DNA of 64,000 nucleotides from Bacillota bacterium (lineage in GTDB: Bacteria > Bacillota > UBA4882 > UBA8346), in assembly GCA_023401925.1 (NCBI GenBank), contig JAEXDA010000077.1:184820-248819 (forward strand), read 5' to 3'. Within the stretch, counting starts at the first letter, position 1. Each line of letters starts with the position of its first letter. The translations under genes were made by a program, and so were the position numbers. Under the pieces are notes generated by a model. The model was not told the DNA's origin, made no database searches, and worked only from the letters and a program-made list of their open reading frames with translations. This document shows positions 43,027 to 51,287 of this stretch, piece by piece.

Positions 43027-43596
43027 ATGATGAGCGATATGACCATTTTACAACGATTAGGCATGGCTATTGATCGCCGTTATTTAAAAAAAGTTGCTGC
43101 AACAGGGATTCCCGGTTCGAAAAATCAGTTGTTGTTGATTTGTTTTCATGGTTATCACGGCAAAACGAAGCTTGATATCAACGGTACCATCATTAATCCT
43201 GGGGATTCTATCGCAGAGTTTCATTTGTCCAATAAACGCATAGCGGATATGGGGAGGGAGGATTCATCCCGTTCCATGGAGTGGCGGATGTTGGAAGTGC
43301 TCAAGGATGAATTTGCCGCCCTAGCTGAGGCATGTTCTAACAATATAATTTCCGGGCAAGTTCAGGGCTTTTATGGAGTGAATGTATTAACAGCTGGAGC
43401 AAAACGTTTGGGATTTACTTTAGTTCCGATACCGAAAGGCTGGAATCATTGGTGGTTGAGTTTTTGGGAGAGTGTTTTGCGGAGAATCTTTTATTCCTAT
43501 AAAACTAAAAAAAAGGCTACATTTCAGAAGCCAAAAGAGGCTTTTGAGGTCTGGATAACAAGAAAAGAGCTGATGAAACGCTATATAAGGGTATGA
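43027..43596 (+). CDS. YkoP-like protein
   Basis: 189 residues with CAGGAGAA before tandem ATG codons. Features seen are KLDINGTIINPGDSIAEFHLSNKRI, SRSMEWRMLEVLKDEFAALAEAC, VQGFYGVNVLTAGAKRLGFTLVPIPKGWNHWWLSFWESVLRR and a basic tail. It resembles the YkoP family of Bacillus, encoded near deacetylase and glycosyltransferase genes, as here. No catalytic motif is recognised. It probably works with the upstream three genes in envelope glycan or glycolipid handling. Confidence 0.75.
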   Translation: MMSDMTILQRLGMAIDRRYLKKVAATGIPGSKNQLLLICFHGYHGKTKLDINGTIINPGDSIAEFHLSNKRIADMGREDSSRSMEWRMLEVLKDEFAALAEACSNNIISGQVQGFYGVNVLTAGAKRLGFTLVPIPKGWNHWWLSFWESVLRRIFYSYKTKKKATFQKPKEAFEVWITRKELMKRYIRV

Positions 43597-43685
43597 ACTT
43601 TTCGGGACTTTCGTACATATAATCATAGCAGTCAGCAGTTAGTAAAATTGTTTTTGCTTTGATTATATTGACGGAGGAACTTTCA

Positions 43686-44285
43686 ATGGATCAAACTTTT
43701 CAGCCCAGTACAAATTCTCCCGGTAATTCTCAATTTATATCCGATCCAGTCCTTTATCTTTTAAGAGAAGACATTGCTGATGAATTAGGCGCTATCGTAG
43801 GTTATTTGGAATGTGCAGATTTGGTCAAGGATTACCGTATCAGTTCGGTATTTCGGGAAGCAGCCCATGATGAAAAAGAACATTTTATCCGCCTTATGGG
43901 AGTATTAGCTCAAATGGATTCGTTCCAGGCCCAAGAATTTCAAAGGGCCGGTTTTTCTGAGTTTTCTAACGGCAATGGAAGCTCCATTCCTTTTAGTAGT
44001 AATCCTTTTGGGACGGGGTTCCCGTTTCAGTGTCAAGCTTGTCTTAAACCGGAACGGCACCGGCATGATTCTAACGAAAAAAGAATGTATATGGCCGATG
44101 ACCGAACGATGGAATGTTTGCAAAATGCAATCCGGGATGAACTTAAAGCGATCAATGCTTATCAGAGGCAATTAAAAGAAACGACGAATCCGGTAATCCA
44201 AAATGTATTGACCCTCATTATGAATCAAGAAAAAGAACATGTTAGCGAGTTTACTAAACTTTTTTGTGCGATATATGATAATTGA
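43686..44285 (+). CDS. ferritin-like (rubrerythrin-type) protein
   Basis: 199 residues from ATG 43686 with GGAGGA upstream. Two half-site repeats lie at the ends: DELGAIVGYLE (Glu33) with HDEKEHF (Glu63, His66), and DELKAINAYQRQL with NQEKEHVSEF. This is the E-x6-Y plus E-x2-H pattern of di-iron four-helix bundles. About 60 residues between the halves are Phe/Ser/Gly-rich with a Cys pair (FQCQACLKPERHRH). It may bind iron or handle peroxide. Its stop overlaps the region before the epimerase start. Confidence 0.8.
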   Translation: MDQTFQPSTNSPGNSQFISDPVLYLLREDIADELGAIVGYLECADLVKDYRISSVFREAAHDEKEHFIRLMGVLAQMDSFQAQEFQRAGFSEFSNGNGSSIPFSSNPFGTGFPFQCQACLKPERHRHDSNEKRMYMADDRTMECLQNAIRDELKAINAYQRQLKETTNPVIQNVLTLIMNQEKEHVSEFTKLFCAIYDN

Positions 44286-44299
44286 AAGAGGAACATGGA

Positions 44300-45214
44300 A
44301 TGGCAAAGATTCTGGTTACAGGGGGAGCCGGTTTTATTGGAATTAATCTACTCGAAGAATTATTACCCCACCATCGTTTAATAGTAGTGGACAATTTATC
44401 GACCGGAAAAGGATCCCCTATTTTGCAGGATGTTCATTTCTATTCAATGAATATTCTTGACGAAGAATTCGAAAAAATTGTCGATCAGGAAAAACCGGAA
44501 TTTATTATCCATTTAGCAGCCCAAATTAACGTGCCGGAATCTTTTGCAAGTCCCGTATTTGACTTAGAATCCAATATTTTAGGAACTCTCAAGGTGCTGG
44601 AAGCCGCCAAGAAAAATGGGGTTCGAAAAATTATTTATCCATCTTCAGCGGCTGTTTATGGGAGTCCGCAGTTTCTTCCCATTACCGAAGAACATCCGAT
44701 AGCGCCAATGTCATTTTATGGAATAAGTAAACACACCCCCGAGCATTACTTGCAAACCTATTTTCATAGCTATGGCCTTGATTATACCGTATTACGGTTT
44801 GCGAATGTTTACGGCCCCAAACAAGACTCGGGAGGGGAAGGTGGTGTAATTGCTGTCTTTACCGATAATTTATTAAAAAATAAGCCATCATCCATTTTCG
44901 GCGATGGGGAACAGACTCGGGATTTTGTGTTCGTTAAAGATGTAGCCGGGGCCATCATAAAATCGATATCAACTGGTAACCATCAAATATTAAATATCGG
45001 ATCCGGAAGAAAGGTAAGCGTTAACCAGTTATTTCAACAAATCAAAAGCCTAACCCAAAGTAGTATTCGGCCCCGATATTTACCAACTCGCCCCGGAGAT
45101 ATCCGTGATAGCATTTTTGATATCGGTAAAGCCCGAAAGGTTCTTGGATGGGAACCCCAGACTACCCTGGAACAAGGGCTGCGTTTAACAATGGAGTGGT
45201 TTTTAGCGCACTAA
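44300..45214 (+). CDS. NAD-dependent sugar epimerase (GalE-like)
   Basis: 304 residues from ATG 44300 with AGAGGA seven bases upstream. The Rossmann motif is TGGAGFIG (7-14), followed by VDNLSTGK, HLAAQINVPES, SSAAVYGSP and the catalytic Tyr-x3-Lys in YGISKHTPEHY. RFANVYGPKQD and GDGEQTRDFVFVKDV are extended-SDR traits. It is a UDP-glucose 4-epimerase-like enzyme that could supply UDP-galactose to the glycosyltransferase upstream. Exact substrate unknown. Confidence 0.9.
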   Translation: MAKILVTGGAGFIGINLLEELLPHHRLIVVDNLSTGKGSPILQDVHFYSMNILDEEFEKIVDQEKPEFIIHLAAQINVPESFASPVFDLESNILGTLKVLEAAKKNGVRKIIYPSSAAVYGSPQFLPITEEHPIAPMSFYGISKHTPEHYLQTYFHSYGLDYTVLRFANVYGPKQDSGGEGGVIAVFTDNLLKNKPSSIFGDGEQTRDFVFVKDVAGAIIKSISTGNHQILNIGSGRKVSVNQLFQQIKSLTQSSIRPRYLPTRPGDIRDSIFDIGKARKVLGWEPQTTLEQGLRLTMEWFLAH

Positions 45215-45400
45215 GCTATAATACGTATTAATTAGGTCATCATGATTCCGTAGCCCGATTTCAAGCTCTATTGCAAATTCTTCATTAAAATGTTCTACTG
45301 CTTGACCTAGAATTTCACGGCAGATGCGACGGGAGACCGTGCTTTCGGGGTGTCTGGCAATAAAGCTAATAATTACGGGTATTTTTGAGTCATCAGGCAT
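45203..45400 (-). CDS. small hypothetical protein
   Basis: 65 residues with GGGG eight bases before ATG 45400. It overlaps the 3' end of the epimerase gene by 12 bases in the opposite direction. The sequence (IPVIISFIARHPESTVSRRICREIL, HFNEEFAIELEIGLRN) is predicted helical and not recognised. It could be real or a chance frame. Confidence 0.45.
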   Translation of the reverse strand: MPDDSKIPVIISFIARHPESTVSRRICREILGQAVEHFNEEFAIELEIGLRNHDDLINTYYSLVR

Positions 45401-45636
45401 CTTATATCCCCAATCATTTAATCAATCGTGGTTTATAGTATTCCCAATTGAACTCCCTTTTATAGGGTATGTATCATTTCGCGTCTCGGGAAAGATCTAC
45501 GGAGAAGATTCAACAGCTCGGCCTTTGTTTATAGGCCTATGGTTGAGTTGGGCTTGGAAGTGAATCCTTATAGAGACGATCAAAAAGGGGTTTTAGAAAA
45601 TACGGGAGTTAACCGCTGTCCAAGTGTAGGTTAAAA

Positions 45637-45870
45637 CTATGATGACTCAGCGGTGGTAACCTCGTTTGTTTTGGGAAAATCATTAAATGCTTCGGTTTCA
45701 CTCACAGTACCGATAATTGTATAAACAGCTTTTTTACCGGGCGCGTAGATTTTACGCGCCTGTTTTACTACCTTTTCTTTTGCACTTTCTAAGCTCTCTG
45801 CTTCCACGATAATATCGAGACGGCGCTGAGTTCTTTTGAAAGTGACTCGGACAGAAGCCGCGTACAACAT
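45637..45870 (-). CDS. small hypothetical protein
   Basis: 77 residues with an ideal GAGGTGATC site before ATG 45870. A beta-strand start (AASVRVTFKRTQRRLDIIVEAES) is followed by a helix (SLESAKEKVVKQARKIY) and another strand (KAVYTIIGTV), a beta-alpha-beta plan. Family not recognised. Single gene. Confidence 0.65.
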   Translation of the reverse strand: MLYAASVRVTFKRTQRRLDIIVEAESLESAKEKVVKQARKIYAPGKKAVYTIIGTVSETEAFNDFPKTNEVTTAESS

Positions 45871-45994
45871 TGGATCACCTCATTATTTTAAATTCGGGGA
45901 ATTCCAACGGTTTCCTGCAGAATTATTCGAATTATCCAAGAAAGGAATTTATAAAATTGAGTGGAAATAAATGATTAATAATTACTGGAAATGA

Positions 45995-46225
45995 GTGATA
46001 GATTTGAGTGCCACGGAAAAGCGATGTTTACTGGATAATACCAAAGTTTGCGATGATTGCGGAGAATGCGAAATATGCGACCTGGATTCCAGCAAAGTCT
46101 GTGATGATTGCTGCCGGTGTCTTGGGGATGCAGATTATGCTGCGATTGAAGTGGAGAAAATTGTTTTACCGGAAAGAATTCAACTCAAACGAAAAAAATT
46201 AAAAGATAAGGGCTGTTTAAATTGA
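45995..46225 (+). CDS. cysteine-rich small protein, probable metal binder
   Basis: 76 residues from GTG 45995 or TTG 46004; neither has a strong site. The core NTKVCDDCGECEICDLDSSKVCDDCCRCLGD has nine Cys in C-x2-C spacing. I recall similar short proteins with CDDCGECxxCDLDPNKICDNC in Clostridia, all of unknown function. Zinc or Fe-S binding is likely. A hairpin covers the stop codon. Confidence 0.7.
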   Translation: MIDLSATEKRCLLDNTKVCDDCGECEICDLDSSKVCDDCCRCLGDADYAAIEVEKIVLPERIQLKRKKLKDKGCLN

Positions 46226-46240
46226 ATGAAGAAACAGCCC
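46210..46240. terminator. hairpin with GGGCTGT base, between convergent genes
   Basis: GGGCTGTTT (46210-46218) pairs perfectly with AAACAGCCC (46232-46240), overlapping the stop codon of the Cys-rich gene. The T-run is poor, but the position between convergent genes supports a bidirectional end. Confidence 0.55.
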
Positions 46241-46292
46241 AGACCGTTTCTAAAATGGTAACAATATAAATTATCAGGTTAAAAAAACTGGT

Positions 46293-46652
46293 TTATGGAT
46301 GTTCATGGAATTGCAAATTCCAATTATGACCATGATTATTATCCCAATGATTTTCACCGTCTTTAAAACATAGGTTCATTTCGTGGGCATCTTCGGCCTT
46401 TATCTCTTTATAGAAACTTCCATCGTCCTGTTTTTCCATTTTTACGGTGTTGATCGAACGATTCCAACTATCAAAACCATAATGAAGATAAACTTCGCTG
46501 GCGCCCGAATTTTTAAGTAATCCCCGGTAGTGGACATTTAAAGTGTCATTATTTCGCGGCTCTGCTGGTTCCCAGGAAATTACGTTCTCAAAAGTTCCGC
46601 TTTCTTGATCGATTTTATTAAGGCCGAATAAATTTCTAAAAAAATTATTCAT
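46293..46652 (-). CDS. lone CBM25-like carbohydrate-binding protein
   Basis: 119 residues from ATG 46652, seven bases after AGGAGGG. Residues about 25-115 match the starch-binding CBM25/53 fold: VHYRGLLKNSGASEVYLHYGFDSWN, DDGSFYKEIKAEDAHEMNLCFKDG and WDNNHGHNWN, which holds the ligand-contact Trp and Asn. There is no signal peptide and no catalytic domain, so it is a free intracellular module, perhaps binding glycogen. No glycogen genes are in the window. Confidence 0.82.
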   Translation of the reverse strand: MNNFFRNLFGLNKIDQESGTFENVISWEPAEPRNNDTLNVHYRGLLKNSGASEVYLHYGFDSWNRSINTVKMEKQDDGSFYKEIKAEDAHEMNLCFKDGENHWDNNHGHNWNLQFHEHP

Positions 46653-46860
46653 TTTCAAACCCTCCTTTCTATTCTTTGCCGCGCATCAATTAGTCTCCCC
46701 CGATTTTATTCAGAATCATTCGGGAACGGATCCCAGTACAAAAGCATCTTGTCTTATTTAGAATTTATGCCTTAATCCTTTGTTATTGGGACAATAGCCT
46801 GGATCCAATGTCTTATATTGCGAATAGATTAAAGATAAAAGCATGATGGGAGGTTTTTAT

Positions 46861-47007
46861 ATGGAAGCTGGAAATCAAATGTATATGCGCCTTGCACAAG
46901 CTTATGTGCCGTTTCAGTTTTATACAAACCGGTGGGATCCCATGAAAGCCCTAATGATGGGAACGGTTTTTCCGGAATTATATCGTGCTTATCACAGTAA
47001 ACGATAG
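46861..47007 (+). CDS. cotJA: spore coat protein CotJA
   Basis: 48 residues with GGGAGG before the ATG. RLAQAYVPFQFYTNRWDPMKALMMGTVFPELYRAY is the CotJA pattern (Y-V-P-x-Q, then GTxFPEL). First gene of the cotJABC operon, made in the mother cell and assembled into the inner coat. Confidence 0.9.
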   Translation: MEAGNQMYMRLAQAYVPFQFYTNRWDPMKALMMGTVFPELYRAYHSKR

Positions 47008-47019
47008 GAGGTTATTCGA

Positions 47020-47274
47020 ATGCATAATGCTCAGTTAAAGATGTTAATGGATCTTCAAGCATGGGAATTTACAGGATACGATTTTCATTTATATTTGGAT
47101 ACGCATCCCAATGATCCGCGAGCGTTGGCGGAGTTTTCAAGAGCGGAAAGAGAAGCCCAGCGGCTTAAGAATATGTATTCAACCAATTTCGGGCCGTTAA
47201 CGGCGGGAGATAACGTCAATCAGCCATGCTGGAGATGGATAGAAGAGCCTTGGCCATGGGAAATCGATTATTAA
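47020..47274 (+). CDS. cotJB: spore coat protein CotJB
   Basis: 84 residues with AGGAGG before the ATG, 12 bases after cotJA. LQAWEFTGYDFHLYLDTHPNDPRAL and a terminal WRWIEEPWPWE are CotJB hallmarks. It is needed, with CotJA, for CotJC incorporation in the coat. Confidence 0.95.
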   Translation: MHNAQLKMLMDLQAWEFTGYDFHLYLDTHPNDPRALAEFSRAEREAQRLKNMYSTNFGPLTAGDNVNQPCWRWIEEPWPWEIDY

Positions 47275-47293
47275 TGGATTGGGAGGAAATGAA

Positions 47294-47866
47294 ATGTGGC
47301 ATTATGAAAAAAAATTGCAGTACCCAGCGAAGGTTGGAAAAGCGGATTTGAAAATGGCCAAATATTTGGTTTCACAATATGGGGGGCCGGATGGAGAACT
47401 GGCTGCAGCACTTCGCTATTTAAATCAGCGGTATACGATGCCGACCGGACAATCGAAAGGGATATTGAATGACATCGGCACTGAAGAACTGGCCCACCTG
47501 GAAATTATAGCCACCTTGGTTTATAAATTAACCCAAAATGCAAGTGTTGATGAGTTAAAAGCTGCCGATTTAGGCGCTCATTATACGGACCATGATCGAG
47601 CCCTCTTTTATACGGACGCTACGGGCAATCCATGGACAGCGGCTTATATCCAGGCCAAAGGGGATCCTGTGGCTGACTTGCATGAAGATATGGCGGCGGA
47701 AGAGAAGGCCAGGGCCACATATCAATGGTTAATTGATTTGACGGATGATCCTGATTTACAAGATACCCTAAACTTTTTACGGGTGCGTGAGATCGTCCAT
47801 TTTCAACGTTTTGGAGAGACATTGAATATAGTCCAGGAATATCAAAATTCCAAGCATGTATTTTGA
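47294..47866 (+). CDS. cotJC: spore coat protein CotJC (manganese catalase family)
   Basis: 190 residues from ATG 47294 with GGGAGG upstream. It follows the manganese-catalase fold: MAKYLVSQYGGPDGELAAALRYLNQRYTMP, EELAHLEIIATLV, DLHEDMAAEEKARATYQWLIDLTDDPDL and REIVHFQRFGE supply the Glu/His ligands of a di-manganese site. It may protect spores from peroxide. Confidence 0.96.
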   Translation: MWHYEKKLQYPAKVGKADLKMAKYLVSQYGGPDGELAAALRYLNQRYTMPTGQSKGILNDIGTEELAHLEIIATLVYKLTQNASVDELKAADLGAHYTDHDRALFYTDATGNPWTAAYIQAKGDPVADLHEDMAAEEKARATYQWLIDLTDDPDLQDTLNFLRVREIVHFQRFGETLNIVQEYQNSKHVF

Positions 47867-48152
47867 ACCGAATCAGTCTGGGCTATGGTTCTTGATGAGA
47901 AAAATTTCATTTGGTTGGAATGGAATCTATTAATTTCCAATAAAGAAGAATTAGTATGTTAAAAATTTGTAAAACAAATCAAAAATTAATGAATATATGA
48001 TAAAATATTTTGTTAAGAAGATATCATTCATAAGTTAAAACCAGATGATAGACCAAGTTATCTTGTTTTTAATCATTTTATTCTTACCAATCTAAAAATC
48101 AAATCGAGGGTAAGGGGAGATTTTTTCTTTGGTTTAAAAGAGGGATAATGTT

Positions 48153-48890
48153 TTGACAAACCGAGCTTGTGGTTATGCAAAAAGTATCAAATTTTTAATT
48201 GATTTAAGAGTAGGGGATTCCATATTTCTCTATGTCGATCCGGCAGAAATCAAGTTCTATAATCTGGAGCCCCAACGGATGTATAAAAATTACTGGTTAC
48301 AAGAGAAAAATTTCTTCCAATCCTTAACTAGTTCTTTTCATGACCGGGACTTTTTTTTAAAAAGGCTTTATCTAATTCCAGGCCAGTGGGATAAAACTGA
48401 AACCCTTTTTCGTGACTACCCAACTTATCAATATATGAAGGAGCTATTCGACAACAATTTTGATTATCTAAAAACAAGACGTTATCGGGAACTCATCGAT
48501 AAGATTGAAACTGGCGGGGTTATAGAGCACAAGCATTTTACAATGAGATCGAAAGATGATGTAATCGAGGATTATTTTAAACGGTATATCGAAATATTTA
48601 AGAGCATGGAGGAAAAGGGTTATATTCCCAATAAAAATAATCCGGGGCTTGTCGCTATTGGAAGAAATGGAGAATTAATAAAAACTTCCAGAGGACGACA
48701 TCGTTTATCCATAGCCCAACTTCTTGGTATAAAATCGGTTATGGTTAAAGTAGAATTTATCCATCCGGAATGGATGATGAAACATTATCAGGACGACCAG
48801 CTATCCATTAAAGTTTTACAGAATGCGCTAAAGGATATTCAAAGCCAACACCGGCATTATTCAAGCGGTATACTTTCTTTTCAAGGGTAA
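48153..48890 (+). CDS. hypothetical protein with ParB-like C-terminal motif
   Basis: 245 residues from TTG 48153 with AGAGGGA seven bases before. The C-terminal part IGRNGELIKTSRGRHRLSIAQLLGIKSVMVKVEFIHPEW matches the ParB/sulfiredoxin-type GxHR segment seen in ParB-like nuclease domains. The N-terminal half is aromatic and charged and not recognised. It might bind nucleotides or DNA. There is no ParA partner, and it stands alone after the cotJ operon. Confidence 0.6.
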   Translation: MTNRACGYAKSIKFLIDLRVGDSIFLYVDPAEIKFYNLEPQRMYKNYWLQEKNFFQSLTSSFHDRDFFLKRLYLIPGQWDKTETLFRDYPTYQYMKELFDNNFDYLKTRRYRELIDKIETGGVIEHKHFTMRSKDDVIEDYFKRYIEIFKSMEEKGYIPNKNNPGLVAIGRNGELIKTSRGRHRLSIAQLLGIKSVMVKVEFIHPEWMMKHYQDDQLSIKVLQNALKDIQSQHRHYSSGILSFQG

Positions 48891-48936
48891 AATTTACACG
48901 GGATACCAAAACTTAAAGTATCCTTTTAAAAATAAA

Positions 48937-49000
48937 GCTTTGGTTTGGAGTTTCCAAAGCAAGACGGTGAAAGTCAAGATTCGTTTCCGGCGGACTTTCA
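48937..49000. repeat. two short inverted repeats
   Basis: GCTTTGG (48937-48943) with CCAAAGC (48954-48960), and TGAAAGTC (about 48968) with GACTTTCA (about 48993), lie between the ParB-like gene and the zinc-ribbon promoter. Neither has a T-run. They may together slow transcription. Confidence 0.45.
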
Positions 49001-49004
49001 ATAG

Positions 49005-49033
49005 TTGTAGAACGAAGGGAGTTATGTTATAAT
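49005..49033 (+). promoter_or_regulatory. sigma-A promoter of the zinc-ribbon gene
   Basis: TTGTAG, 17 bases, TATAAT, then a leader of about 115 bases. Confidence 0.65.
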
Positions 49034-49153
49034 TTTTTTGTCAGAATTTAACTCGGCTAGATTTGAATTACTTTCTCTCCAACTTGAGCCAGTTAATCAG
49101 ACGGCGCTCGCTCAAGCGTCAATTTTGCCGATAGGCTTAAGGAGGAGAAATGA

Positions 49154-49459
49154 ATGTCCAGCGACAAAACTTTAGTATGTAAAGATTGTAACCAAGAGTT
49201 TGTATTTACTGCAAGTGAACAGGACTTCTATGCGGAAAAGGGCTTTACCAATGAACCAGGACGTTGTCCAAGCTGCCGTCAAGCCAGGAAAAACAATGAA
49301 CGTGGCCGTGGCAGAAGCGGAGGATTCAAAGGGGAAAAAACTCTCTATAATGCGGTATGTTCCCGGTGCGGAGCCCAAACTCAAGTGCCTTTCCAACCCA
49401 AGCCGGACCGGGAAGTTTTATGCCGGGATTGCTTCCGTCCTCGCAATAGTTATCGGTAA
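49154..49459 (+). CDS. double zinc-ribbon (CxxC) protein
   Basis: 101 residues with AAGGAGGAG before the ATG. First ribbon: VCKDCNQEFVFTASEQDFY, then CPSCRQAR. Second: CSRCGAQTQVPFQPKPDREVLCRDC. The linker ERGRGRSGGF is Arg/Gly-rich and could bind nucleic acid. This is the widespread zinc-ribbon family of unknown function. Confidence 0.85.
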   Translation: MSSDKTLVCKDCNQEFVFTASEQDFYAEKGFTNEPGRCPSCRQARKNNERGRGRSGGFKGEKTLYNAVCSRCGAQTQVPFQPKPDREVLCRDCFRPRNSYR

Positions 49460-49480
49460 CTGAACGGGAAAATATCGATC

Positions 49481-49533
49481 GAGATATACAATATACGAGT
49501 TTCCCCATATCCAGGTAATATATTGTATATCTC
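49481..49533. repeat. perfect 15-bp inverted repeat
   Basis: GAGATATACAATATA (49481-49495) and TATATTGTATATCTC (49519-49533) surround 23 bases, 21 bases after the zinc-ribbon stop. AT-rich stem without T-run. The region to 49876 has no other recognised feature. Confidence 0.7.
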
Positions 49534-49876
49534 ATTGATTTTAAATATTCTGCTTCAAGTTTCATTTTTTTTAATACGGAAATAACATCCATTTCGGTAG
49601 AACCACCTAAGGCATGAAGCCTTCCTTCCATGGACATCGCACCTGTATCCAATCCGCCTTCCGGGACCCTGCATCCAGTTGGACGGAATGGACAGAATCT
49701 TCTATAACTCAAAATCCCATTTTATGGTCCCCCGAAAGTTTTGATTGTATATCCAAGCGCCTCAATTCAATGTTATCCTTATACCCCTTTATTATGCCGA
49801 AAACGAAAACCGATATATTAATAATTAACGACTACATAGGATACTTTTTGGCAAAGAATAAGGAAGGGGTCTGTGA

Positions 49877-51283
49877 ATGCAATTATGGCTATTCATTATA
49901 GGAACAGTCGGAATAAGTTTTGTTTTGGCAGCCTTGTTGGGGTGGTTGCTATGGAAACCCGTTATTAATGTTTGGGTTGATTCATTTTTAAAGCGTTTGC
50001 TGGAAGATCCATATCCTGAAAATATCACCGAGATGTATAATGTATTTCGTAAAGTAGGAGTCCAGAATGTCCTGGAGGCTGATATTCGTGGTGCTACCGG
50101 ACAACCTTTACAGCGCCCTTTTGGGACAGCCAACCACTACTCTAAATGGGAACAATTGTTGTTAAACCCGGTTTATTTTTCCCGAAAACCGATTGTGGAA
50201 TCCATTGAAATAAAGACCCAAGTAACAATCGGCCCTCGAGCTAAAAGACCATTGATCATTGATATGCCGGTGATGATCGCAGGGATGTCATGGGGAACGG
50301 CTTTATCTTCGAAAGCCGTTTTAGCCCTAGCAAAAGGGGCGGATAAAGCCAAAACGGCTATGAATAGCGGTGTCAGTGAGTGCTTTCCGGATGTTCGGAA
50401 ACACACCCGGAAACTGATTATACAATATCCTTGCAGCGAGTGGGGAGCTGAAGAAAAATGGCTTCGACAAGCTGATGCAATCGAAATTCAATTGGGTTAT
50501 GGGGCTTTGGCTTCCGTACCGCTTGTTGAAAATCCCCGAAAAATTGACCGCCAATTTCGCGATGACGCCCCTGTGTGCTTAAATTTGAGAAACGATGAGA
50601 GTTTAGCCCTGAACGGCCCGGTTTTTCATCTTGGCCAGAAATTCGAGTTGCCCCGAATTATTCATTATCTTCGGGAATTGACCGGGGGAATTCCGATCGG
50701 AGTTAAGATCGGAGCCACCCATCATCTTGAGGAGGAATTGGAGGCAATTACCAATGCGGATATTGATTTTTTGACCATAGACGGCAAGGAAGCCGGTATT
50801 CATTACGGTCCGGGTATTTTAGAAGATGATGTGGGATTGCCAACGTTACCGGCACTTTGCAGGGCAGCAGCCTTCCTTCAAAATAAAAAAATGAAATCTG
50901 GAATTTCATTGATTGTTTCCGGCGGATTATTTACCCCCGGTCAGTTTTTGAAAGCATTGGCATTGGGGGCAAATGCAGTATATATTGGAACAATCGCTCT
51001 GGTTGCTTTGGCTCATAATCAGATTGTCAAAGTACTACCCTGGGAACCCTTGTCTCAGCTTTTATATGAAAAAGGCGGAGCCAAAGAAAAACTTTGTACC
51101 GAACAAGGAGCCCACAACCTCGCTAATTTTTTAAAAAGCTGCAATGAGGAAATTATTCTGGCAATGCGGTCTTTGGGAAAAACCTCATTAACTCAACTGA
51201 CGATTGAAGATTTGTGTGCTATTACTCCGGAAATCGCTCAAATTACCGGTGCTGATCTGGCATTTTCCAAACCGAGGCCTTAA
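49877..51283 (+). CDS. FMN-binding glutamate synthase-like protein, copy 1
   Basis: 468 residues. An N-terminal membrane helix (LFIIGTVGISFVLAALLGWLLW) precedes the GltB FMN barrel: RPFGTANHYSKWEQLLL, MPVMIAGMSWGTALSSKAVLALAKGA, IGVKIGATHHLEEEL, DFLTIDGKEAGIHYGPGILEDDVGLPTLPALCRA and a GGLFTPGQFLKALALGANAVYIGT phosphate site. There is no glutamine amidotransferase domain and no NADPH subunit. The 3Fe-4S Cys triad of real GltS is not evident. Membrane-bound FMN oxidoreductase of uncertain substrate, followed at once by a paralogue. Confidence 0.9.
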   Translation: MQLWLFIIGTVGISFVLAALLGWLLWKPVINVWVDSFLKRLLEDPYPENITEMYNVFRKVGVQNVLEADIRGATGQPLQRPFGTANHYSKWEQLLLNPVYFSRKPIVESIEIKTQVTIGPRAKRPLIIDMPVMIAGMSWGTALSSKAVLALAKGADKAKTAMNSGVSECFPDVRKHTRKLIIQYPCSEWGAEEKWLRQADAIEIQLGYGALASVPLVENPRKIDRQFRDDAPVCLNLRNDESLALNGPVFHLGQKFELPRIIHYLRELTGGIPIGVKIGATHHLEEELEAITNADIDFLTIDGKEAGIHYGPGILEDDVGLPTLPALCRAAAFLQNKKMKSGISLIVSGGLFTPGQFLKALALGANAVYIGTIALVALAHNQIVKVLPWEPLSQLLYEKGGAKEKLCTEQGAHNLANFLKSCNEEIILAMRSLGKTSLTQLTIEDLCAITPEIAQITGADLAFSKPRP

Positions 51284-51287
51284 GAAG

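Noticed and set aside
49614..49901. Open frame before the first FMN protein
   Set aside because: It overlaps the true gene start and shows no motif.
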